DNA of 64,000 bases from Catonia carolina (taxonomy: Eukaryota > Arthropoda > Insecta > Hemiptera > Achilidae), in assembly GCA_035578175.1 (NCBI GenBank), contig JAQMRL010000008.1:60072541-60136540 (forward strand), in the 5' to 3' direction. Shown piece after piece: positions 55,820 through 64,000 of this stretch; the first letter of the stretch is position 1, and each line of letters begins with the position of its first letter. The notes under the pieces were generated by a model that saw only the letters and a program-made list of their open reading frames with translations, did not search any database and had not been told where the DNA came from. A program made the translations under genes and the position numbers.

Positions 55820-57578
55820 TACAGTCATTGAATGTGATAACACAAGATATGAAAAAATAACATTATAAAAAAACGTAAATGGAGACACAATCTAGTGAAA
55901 AAACGTGAGTGGAGACAGTCCAGTGACAGAACTCCGACGTGAATATATAAGCTCAGCATTTAGATCACTGCAATTGGTAGTCAATTATAGTACTACGTTA
56001 ATTGATGAGATCCCGGTCCATCGACGTTTTAGTCGTCTTATTGGATTGTTTGGGAGAGTCTGCTTAGCCAGATTTGAGATCAATGGGTTATGGTGGTTCG
56101 TGAGTTTCTTCCTAAATATTGTATAGATTTTAAAAAACCGTAATTTATGTAGGGTATGTTTAGGTAATTGGTTTCATTGGTTACATAATAGAAGGCGTTA
56201 ACTGTCCTCCATAAAAGCTTTGATTTAAAACGCTGAATTTTTGCTAATACCGATGGTTTGCACAGCAGTTAGGTTAAATGACGTAGCTCCATATTGGTCG
56301 AAGATAGGAGCTATAAATAAAATGGTTAAGTTAGATGTAGTTGGTAACTTTGAATTTGCGTGAAAGAAGTCTGTAAAACTGTTTGAACCTGTCTTAGAGT
56401 GCCTTTTTTTATTCACGTGCACATTCCACGTGAGTCTCTTATCCAGGTATTAACCCAGAAAATATTTTTTCAAGATTTTTGTATTTCTTTAAGGTTAATA
56501 AATTTAGAACGTAAATAATTTACAAAATTTTTTCACCGAAAGGCCGTGATCCAAAAATGCTTCACACTCAGTTTTATCATTTTATAAATTTATCAGTGAT
56601 CCAAAAAATAGCGCATTATAGAAAAATGGTAGAAACTTCAAAGCTATAAATTCAGTAGAGTTTATTGGATTTTTTTTAAATAGAAAGATCTTACTTTACA
56701 ATTTATTACTTATATTACATTACAATGTATGATAACTTATATATAATTGTGAGACAAACAGTTCATCATGGAAAGTAACTTAACTTTTTGAACTGGTCTG
56801 TATTTCGAACAAATTTATGAACATTTTTGAAATATGTGATTTGAATCTAACGACGCAGAAGAAAAAATGAACGGACGAAGAAGAAAGGCGGAGAATTTCT
56901 AAAACTCAGCCGAAGCTTGGCTGTTGTTTGGAAAGTTTCACAGTCATTTTTTATATTAAATTTCTGGTCGGGAATGAATGAAAGTTAGAAAATAAGCAAG
57001 TCGGAAAGATTGCGCGGTTGGCTGCAGTGTTTCGCCTAAAAACACTGCGGGAGTTTTGTCTCTACATTCTTCGAACATATAGCTAGAGATAGATTTTATT
57101 TACTATTTTTTATTAGTTTGAAAATATATGAGATTAAAAATAATTTTATATTTTAAATTACCTAATAGTAAATATAAAATGTAATATATCTGGACTAACT
57201 AACTAATACGACATTAAAATCAAAGTTTATGTAATAGTTTATGTAATAGTAAACACAAAAATCTTGTGAATTGAAAACTTGTTCATTTGTACTTTACTAT
57301 TATTTACGTTACTCTAATATTAATGAAGTTTTTATATAAAATTAAAGAATCGTTATAATCTTTATTCCTAGAACGTTTATTAAATAAATATAATTTCAAA
57401 TTTCAATTAACATATTGTAACACCTAACCTAGGTTCGTTAGGAATTTGGGTATAATAAAAAACAGACCTTGTTTTGACATAATAATTACTTATTGACATA
57501 GTTAATAATTACCAATATTAATTATTAAAAGTAGACTACTAAAAAACACAATTAGGCTATATTTCAAAAATAAAATTA
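55820..57578. other. Unassigned AT-rich sequence with one hairpin
   Basis: 57024-57048 forms GCAGTGTTT / AAACACTGC with a 7-nt loop. A 73-codon frame at 55905-56126 has no recognisable motif. Confidence 0.5.
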
Positions 57579-57579
57579 T

Positions 57580-57972
57580 CGCCAATAACAGGCAGGTGGA
57601 GTGTTAAATTATTTCCACTCGATCTGCTAGTTCCAGGGCTACAAAAAATAGTTCTGTTTCTTATCACTTGGTGAGCTAATTATATGGCTGAACTATTTAA
57701 TAACAGAAGAGGTAGAGGTGTAAATGACACTATTTAGAGTTATCTCTTCTGAAAGTAATGAATTTCATTATACAGCCAGACCATTGGGTGAATGAAGTGA
57801 AGGTGTCATTTTTAGGATGCAAAGTAGATGCTTTACGGAAGGCTGGCATGCTGATAAGCATAGGCTACTTTGTTCTCAGTTAAGAAGGCAGTGGCAAATC
57901 AACTCACTCCTAGTTTTACTAAGTAAAACCTCTAGAGGTTCAAACCAGCCTTTCGGCCTGTTGACCTAAACA
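57580..57972 (-). mobile_element. SINE-B copy 6 (minus strand), near full length
   Basis: The reverse complement runs from ATGTTTAGGTCAACAGGCCG through GGCTGGTTTGAACC to CACTCCACCTGCCTGTTATT plus GGC. Confidence 0.92.
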
Positions 57973-59452
57973 TCAAATAAAATTAATTAGGAAACTTAAG
58001 CTTAACTAAACTTGTCTTTAATTAAGACACTGCAACAACAAATAATTAATCAAAAAAATTTTTATCTGTACAGAGTCACTTACTACTATTGGTACGCATT
58101 ATTTTGGAATGTGCGACAACACTTTCCATTCACAATTCAGTTACTGACTGACTCACTACAAAGGCGCTAACTATTTTGGACCTACAATGTGACAGTTTCT
58201 TCAAACAATCGAAAACATTGTTGAAGGAATCGAAATAAAAACAAACGGTTGTACTAGTTTCGATTTCCAAGAATTTTTATTTAAAATATTTCATTTATTG
58301 CTATCCATTATCCTTGTTCAATACAATCCACCCCAAATAATACACAATTTTTTAAATGAACGATTTATTCCGTTAGTTATTTCTAGAATATCACTGTACA
58401 TTGTTACAATATTTTACTTTATCAGGAACGGACACGTATTAGATTTCAGTTATTTGTACTGTTTCCCCATACAATAAAAAAATTGGATCGCAGGTACTAA
58501 TTAAAGAACTGAATGGAAGAAAAGGAGTTACGTAACGAAAATATAATTTTGGAAAAATTGTTTAATGTGATCAAACATTTTTTCCTTTTCTGTGAACTGA
58601 TTGATTTTTTTTATTTTGGTGCCTACAGATTACCGCTTCATAATAATTTATATTATGAAATTCAAAGTTCTTCAGGCTTTATGTTTCAATATTACTTTTC
58701 TTATGCATTTAATTTCCATCCACTAAAACTGTATTGTACACTATTGCCTCTGAGAATGGTTAAACCGTATTGAACTATAGAAGACAAAGCTTCTGGTTAG
58801 GAAATGTTTATTAATACTCTAATAACACTTTCTATTGTTGAAGATAAATATTTTTACCACAGTTAACTGTTACTATTCTAAAATAAATTACTATGAAATT
58901 GTTGCGCATTCCGATGGAAGATAGTAACAAGTAATCCTAACAGCTTTATCTATTACAAGTCATAGAATAAACTGTATATATTTCCTTAAACTTTAAGAGA
59001 TATAGCCATATTGCTATGTTACCTACGTAACTAAATCTGTACCTGACATGTTTATCAATCACACAAAGTTTTTAAAAAAGTTACATAGCACTTTCATCCT
59101 CTCAGCCCTTAATTATAATATCAATACTTTTATATTTAAATAGTTAATGACTAAAAAGAACATTACTAAGTAGTCATTCATGTCAAATTTTCACACACCA
59201 TCGCAAAAAGCAGTCCACTAATTTACTAGTTGTAAGAATAACATTATTAAAGTTTATAAAAAAAGTCAATAATGAGTCCTCATGTATGTCATTCCTATGT
59301 AAGTTATGTGTGTTATTCTTTTCGTTATGTTGATTGGTGAGAAATATATACGATATTGTTTTGGCTTTCTCTCTTATTTTGGATATATTATCTGAATTTT
59401 AACATAAAACATTCTATTGTTTCTACTTTGTCTGTATTAGTAACTATTTTGT
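57973..59452 (+). other. Intron sequence before the KLF exon, no feature recognised
   Basis: AT-rich DNA with no repeat copy that I recognise and no codon run with a clear protein match. An 86-codon frame at 58513-58773 is Phe/Tyr-rich and looks like random AT-rich sequence. I looked here for the conserved first coding exon (a YFSAxPSLEExWQQ-like sequence before a donor) and did not see it. Confidence 0.6.
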
Positions 59453-59470
59453 AATTTTTGTTTGTTTCAG
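59453..59470 (+). other. 3' splice acceptor of the KLF6/7 exon
   Basis: A T-rich tract (tttttgtttgtttcag) ends in CAG directly before the conserved TCYEMERYL codons. The boundary is phase 0, as in vertebrate KLF6. This makes an in-frame TTG a few bases upstream an artefact and not a start codon. Confidence 0.9.
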
Positions 59471-60050
59471 ACGTGCTACGAAATGGAGAGATATTTAAAA
59501 GATGAACCTAAACTACAATCTTATAAGAAATTACCTACAGAGCTTGATACACCATGGAATTTATTTACCGCACCAAGTCCGCTGGCCTCATGGACAAAAG
59601 TTGAAGTTGTAAATCCATATAGTCTAGAAGATTTTCGTCTTGCAGAAAGACACCTTGATAGTCTGAGTATGAGTTCGTCAAGTTCGGCGTGTTCGTGGGA
59701 CAGTGCAGTAAGTTGTGCTGTTCTAGTTAAAAAAGAACCCGTAGAAGAAGAAGACGAAGAAGATGAAGAAGAATTTTGTCTTGCAACACCTCCTTCAAGC
59801 CCAGAATCTGGTCAGGGACATTCAAATTCCTCATCAGGAAGCTGTGGTATATCATCTTCGGCCCCACCTGTTGTAAGGTGCACATCCGTAGCTCGACTCA
59901 TCTCTGTAACATCACCTGCTAGACATCCGCACCCGAGGCTCGACCATTCACCTGACTCGAGGCGCAAGATTCATAAATGTCAACATCCTGGCTGCAAAAA
60001 AGTTTATACCAAGAGTTCTCATCTTAAAGCACACCAACGCACACATACGG
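59471..60050 (+). CDS. luna: Internal coding exon of a Krüppel-like transcription factor, KLF6/7 (luna) type
   Basis: This is a nuclear zinc-finger transcription factor exon. It opens with [13 protein letters not shown], matching the TCLELERYLQSEP that begins exon 2 of vertebrate KLF6, and the splice falls at the same point (phase 0, with the intron CAG directly before). Counting from the first exon codon: SWTKVEVV near 41-48 resembles LWTKIILA of KLF6; a serine-rich stretch lies at 65-76; VKKE at 86-89 fits a SUMO-acceptor motif and runs into an acidic block at 90-102; TPPSSPE at 106-112 is shared with KLF6/7. The first C2H2 finger has Cys170, Cys175, His188 and His192 and ends in the TGEKP-type linker, cut after the Gly first base (phase 1), as in KLF6/7. 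The exon is 580 bp. The N-terminal exon and fingers 2-3 are not in the window, so the gene is partial here. Reading on past the donor would add a few intronic codons and a stop, which I exclude. The choice between luna and another KLF rests on the N-terminal motif and is strong. Confidence 0.95.
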
Positions 60051-60056
60051 GTAAGT
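60051..60056 (+). other. 5' splice donor of the KLF6/7 exon
   Basis: A consensus GTAAGT follows ACG G, splitting the Gly codon of the HTG linker after its first base. The position matches the KLF family intron between zinc fingers 1 and 2. Downstream reading hits a stop at 60072. Confidence 0.92.
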
Positions 60057-60147
60057 TGCATATTTTTATATGATCAGATTTTCTAACTTTGTATTGGTTT
60101 ACTTGTAGTGACCGAACCCAAAATGCGTACGTAACCGCTATTAATAC

Positions 60148-60693
60148 CACGCGTCATTACTAATACAGAACTGGCTTATTCGTTTCCACATTAAGGTGAG
60201 CCCAAGTAAATCAACATTAATTACGTTCACTTTGCGACCTCAAACTTGTCCACCTGTGGTGCTGAATAACGTTCGCATCCCCTCAGACAAGAGTGTGGCG
60301 ATATCTTGGCTTGTGGTTTCACAGGAGAATAACGGAAGCATCATGTGCGTACGAAACGTTTAGAACTTAACCCGCAAGGAACTACTCTTCTGTTTAATTA
60401 ACCGTCGATCATAGTTTAACTTCCGTTCCATAATTTCAATTTACGAAACACTTTTGAGATCAATCTGAACTTGTGGTGCCCAACTCTTTGGAACAGTGGC
60501 AGAGAATAATTTAAACTCTTGTCAGTCAAAATTCTTAAGACTTACTTATGGTGGTCATTTTTACGTAAGCTATAAAACTCTCCGCGACGGTAAATGAACT
60601 AACTTAGTCCTTCTATAGTAAATTATGCGAACGACAAGATGAGTATTCTAACCAACTAGTCCGTGATCTACCTACAACGACTTTCCCAATTTT
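60148..60693 (+). pseudogene. L-B Jockey-like fragment in the KLF intron, left part
   Basis: Translation gives NTELAYSFPH in one frame and IQNWLIRFHIKVSPSKSTLI, TFTLRPQTCPPVVLNNVRIP in another. These match the 31293 copy (IQDWLTRWRIKVNPIKS, TFTLRRQTCPPIMLNNIHIP). Multiple indels. It starts about 95 bp after the KLF splice donor. It is split by SINE-B at 60694 and resumes at 61027. Confidence 0.88.
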
Positions 60694-61026
60694 TTTACTA
60701 AGTAAAACGATGAGTGAGATGGTTTACCAGCCTTCCCCACTGAGTGGAAAAGTACGCTTATCAGCATGCCGGGCTCTCTGAAAATCACATATTTTCCACT
60801 CTGCAAATAGCACCTTTACTTCATTCACCACAAAGTGTGGCTGTACAATGAAATTCATTACTTTCAGAGGAGATAACTCTGATTAGTGTCCTTTGCACCT
60901 CTGCCTCTTTTGTTCTTAAATGATTCAGTCATTTAATTAGCTGGCAATGTGATAATAAACAGAACTATTCATTTTAGCCCTGCAAAGAACAGATTGAGTG
61001 CAAATAATTTGACACTCCCCTGTCTA
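60694..61026 (+). mobile_element. SINE-B copy 7, 5'-truncated, nested in the Jockey fragment
   Basis: Starts at TTACTAAGTAAAACGATGAG and ends CACTCCCCTGTCTATT. The host sequence TTCCCAATTTT is present on both sides (about 60685-60695 and 61026-61036), a target duplication of 9-11 bp. In uninterrupted L-B copies the same place reads once (CTTCCAAATTGTGCG). Confidence 0.92.
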
Positions 61027-61226
61027 TTCCCAATTTTGCGACGTCTAAAGCGAAAACGGAACAGCGACCTCTTGGTCTGAATAACGGAGAATATTCGTAG
61101 TTATAAACGGAGATGTACCACGGGGTATCTCTTCTCCTGAAAGTCGCGATTCTCACCGCCCGTTAATATCATGTACGGAAATTGTGCAGCTCATTGTATG
61201 TTACCGTAATAAAAATTAAAGACAAA
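61027..61226 (+). pseudogene. L-B Jockey-like fragment, right part
   Basis: Continues RRLKRKRNSDLLV, stop, and the L-B 3' UTR through TGTACCACGGGGTATCTCTT to CCGTAATAAAAATTAAAGAC. Confidence 0.88.
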
Positions 61227-61229
61227 ATA

Positions 61230-62235
61230 CATAATTCTTGTTGAAAGAATATTTATGAAATGATTTAAAATTCTCAGTTTTGTTACGATTGTAGGTAATA
61301 TAAATTTTATCCTAGTTATGTTAATTTTTATTCAACCTGATACATTTATAATGCCTTGCGCAACATATAATTCAAAAAGTAATACCTAGTTTTATGTTTT
61401 TGTATAATTTATATCATGATAAACTGTTGTAGGCTGTATAGAGCATACACTTTGTAGTGTTTTAGTTATTCTAATTAGCGCTCTTTGCATAATGTAAAGT
61501 CCTCTCACCTGCATTAAGCCTGCACAGAAATTGCTTGCTCCATACACACATACCTCTTCATTTTGACATATGGTATATATGTGACAGAAAGCTCATATGG
61601 TTAACTAAACGGCTTATTCATTCAAATGAGTAACACTGTACGAGTGTTTATGAGATGAAGTGCTAGATAAAGAGGGAGAATAAAAGGAATATATATACTG
61701 AAAGAGTGAGAGAGATACAACGTACTGTAGTGACGTAATTGTTGGTAGTCGGATGTAATGGTTGGTTAATTCGCGTTCAGAGTCCATGACACGTTTACGT
61801 ATTAGAAGGTGTAATCGAAATTAATTCGGTGTGCGACGAATAATAATGTTTTTCGACTCAATAGAATTTTCCATCATTCGTGATCTGCAGGCTTAATCAA
61901 TTTTGTCTTCCTTTTTCATCATTTAACCTTAATTCTCAATAAAATTAGGTGCCAAAATTCCAAATGTTCTGTTCGGAATATTTTGAATATCGTCTTTTTT
62001 ACTCATTTCTTATATAATCGATCTTTTATTATATTTTCATCATTAATTTCGTTCCTTTCCTGTTATATTTTTACAACCTTAGTCTTTATAATTTTAAAAC
62101 GATTTTTAAATTAATTTTAATTTTCTTTCCGTGCTACGTCTTGAAGTACAATACAACGAAAAAAGAATCCAGTGAATTTTTTGTTACATTGTAATAAAAA
62201 CAAATATCACCAAAGACAACATATGGGTGCGTAAC
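61230..62235 (+). other. KLF intron sequence, no feature recognised
   Basis: AT-rich. No KLF finger 2/3 exon (an EKPYxCxWxGCxWxFARSDELTRH-type sequence) is seen here or later in the window. Confidence 0.6.
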
Positions 62236-62239
62236 TCTA

Positions 62240-62820
62240 TTCAAATTAAACCAGGAGAACAGAATAGATAAAATCCAAAAACTTTCAAATGAGGATCCTT
62301 AGGACCTGCATCGGAAAGAGGCACCAAGTAGATGGAGAATAGAGATTACTACCAAATGGACATGTCTACCAGGAGAGAGAATATGTAATGGTAACGATGA
62401 GGAAAAAGAGAATATCCTTCTTTGGACGTGTAATCAGAACACCCAAAGATAAAATTACAAACCAAACAGTCAGAAAACACTACCAGAAAAAGACAGAAGT
62501 AATGTGGTTAAGAGAAATCAAGAAAGATATGGCAAATTAGGCATCACCTTAGAAGATCTAGAAAATAAAAAGCTGAACAACTGAAACTATTAAAAGATAA
62601 AAATATTAGATTCCAAGGAAAAGTAGATAAAAAAAGAAGCAGGAAAGTGATCTTTTCGGAAGCAGAAAGGCAAAGAAGGTTTTCCAGAATGAAAGAATAC
62701 TGGAGGAAAATAAAAGAAAAGAACCAGAAAAGATTGCCCAGAAATTGACTCTAGTGATCCTCTGCGGTCTCGAAAGGAAAAAGTTTCATGATAGCTCAGC
62801 TATGGAACAAGTGATAGAGA
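62240..62820 (+). pseudogene. L-C retrotransposon C-terminal remnant
   Basis: Plus-strand frames read QEREYVMVTMRKKRISFFGR, VIRTPKDKITNQTVRKHYQK, KTEVMWLREIKKDMA, then KLLKDKNIRFQGKVDKKRSR and EAERQRRFSRMKEYWRKIKE, ending RLPRN stop. The KRISFFGRVIRT .. RMKEYWRKIK pattern defines family L-C here. Frame breaks around 62300 and 62545 show it is dead. This is the longest L-C copy in the window. Confidence 0.75.
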
Positions 62821-62824
62821 AATT

Positions 62825-63250
62825 ACATTCGAAAGAGAGTTAAGAAATATTACTAAAATGAAAAGTATACATTTTTACCACCTATATACGTTCAAGTACA
62901 TTTTTAGGGCTGTTTTTAACGTTTTATTATTTATTCAGTTTTAGAACTCAACCCGAGGTGCAAAAGCTGCTTTGGAATCAAATCTTTTGAATCTGTATTC
63001 AAAGTTTGATTTGATACGTATACGAGTGCTTTAGTATTCGTCGTGGTTATTTTAGCTTAAAACTTATATATTTTCTGTACAACATCTAGTGGCTTCCATA
63101 CATACAATTTTTTAAAGAATGTTCGATAAACCATCAATTTTAAATTAGCAGGCCTGTTACAAATTTAAATTTAATCAGTCTCTCTCATTCGTGGTCATAC
63201 AATGATCCTTGGGCAATTCCTAAGTTAATATGATCTGAGTTAATATGGTC
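62825..63250 (+). other. KLF intron sequence, no feature recognised
   Basis: AT-rich with no motif. TGGTCATACAATG occurs twice (63192, 63246), the second abutting the SINE-B copy. Confidence 0.5.
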
Positions 63251-63251
63251 A

Positions 63252-63548
63252 TACAATGGTAAATACGCTTATCAGCATGCCGGGCTCTCTGAAAAGCACA
63301 TAACTTCCACGCTGCAAATGACATCTTCACTTCATTCACCACAGGGTCCAGCTTTATAAATGAAATTCATTATTTTCAGAGGTGATAACTCTGATTAGTG
63401 TCTTTTACACCTCTGCCTCTTTTGTTCTTAAATGATTCAGCCATTTAATTTTGGTTGACCATGAGATAAACAGAATTTATTTATTTATTTATTTTAGCCC
63501 TGCAACTTATAGATCGAGTGTAAACAATTCTACCTGTCTGTATGGGCA
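63252..63548 (+). mobile_element. SINE-B copy 8, 5'-truncated
   Basis: Starts at GTAAATACGCTTATCAGCAT and has GCCGGGCTCTCTGAAAAGCA, ACTTCATTCACCACAGGG, a TTTA expansion at 63477-63496, AGCCCTGCAAC and CTGTATGGGCA. Confidence 0.92.
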
Positions 63549-64000
63549 CCGTTTTATTATAGTAAAGATTTAAATAATACATTTTTATAGCGTTATGAAG
63601 CAGTTGTGCCTGATTTAAGTACAATAACTGATATATTATTCAGGAAATTTGAGTCAAATTGACGGATCCATAGCTGTTAAATAGTAGCGGGTTCATTATT
63701 TATTAACAACTTGATAAAACGTTCGTCACCAGTATTAGTAGTAGGGGTTGATGTGCTTAACCGTAGCTGGTTTAACTGAAAATCATAATTTAAAGGTCGT
63801 TAAAATACAAACATTGAACATGTTTAGACATTACTTAGGTTTAGTTATAGTAATATTGTAGTTCAGCTACGCAATGTTGTTGATAATGTGCCAGAATACT
63901 GACAACACGCCAACCATTATGTTCTCGCTAAATCTCCATCCCTCATCACAATCATTCTCTCTTTCTTCTCTCCTTCTCCAACTCTCTCAATTTACTTTAC
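63549..64000 (+). other. Unassigned sequence ending in a CT-rich tract
   Basis: 63920-63990 is CT-rich on the plus strand. No acceptor followed by KLF finger codons is visible before the window ends. Confidence 0.5.

Noticed and set aside
59462..59470. TTG start upstream of the KLF exon
   Set aside because: It lies in the polypyrimidine tract and AG of a splice acceptor. Homology begins exactly at TCYEMERYL after the AG.
60051..60073. KLHIFI extension after the first zinc finger
   Set aside because: It is translation through the GTAAGT donor into the intron; KLF proteins continue with EKPY at this point.

Overview
This is an AT-rich, gene-poor stretch of an animal nuclear genome, almost certainly an insect. 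The evidence is a spliced Krüppel-like factor exon of the KLF6/7 (Drosophila luna) type, mariner and pogo/Tigger elements, Jockey-like and other non-LTR retrotransposons, and tRNA-like SINEs. The order cannot be fixed from sequence alone; the repeat style would suit a hemipteran or another large-genome hemimetabolous insect.

The only real protein-coding sequence I can support is one internal exon, 59471-60050 on the plus strand. It carries the activation region and first zinc finger of a KLF6/7 protein, bounded by good splice sites. Neither the conserved first coding exon nor the exon with zinc fingers 2 and 3 was found. The rest of the window is therefore best read as intron or flanking DNA of that gene.

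The remaining sequence is dominated by old dispersed repeats. (1) Repeat C, about 0.9 kb, ten copies, non-coding, carries a GT run that has grown into microsatellites. (2) SINE-B, about 395 bp, eight copies; one full-length copy and one 5'-truncated copy have about 10 bp target-site duplications. (3) SINE-A, three copies, has a tRNA-like head with a conserved hairpin. (4) SINE-D and SINE-E are further tRNA-like SINEs. (5) There are three non-LTR families: L-A (RT plus a GRRDxGRPRKRW tail, ending in (GAA)n), L-B (Jockey-like) and L-C (a MKxYW tail, sometimes AAT-rich after the end). (6) DNA transposons include a 902 bp palindromic mariner derivative, a 1333 bp mariner-like element with very long terminal repeats and a GC-rich insert, a pogo/Tigger remnant, and two long-TIR MITEs.

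Layout: 1-7000, mostly featureless DNA with small tandem duplications and a possible solo LTR. 7-23 kb, L-A, L-C and repeat C with a MITE. 23-30 kb, SINEs, L-C and repeat C. 31-35 kb, Jockey fragments and a MITE. 35-45 kb, SINEs and a tandem duplication invaded by two different SINEs. 45-51 kb, two mariner-type elements. 52-58 kb, SINE-B, pogo and repeat C. 59.4-60.05 kb, the KLF exon, followed by an intron that starts with a nested Jockey/SINE-B insertion. No tRNA, rRNA or CRISPR locus was found. I found no new multi-gene system; the most unusual items are the palindromic mariner, the GC-rich insert, the transposon-seeded microsatellites and the hairpin-bearing SINE head.
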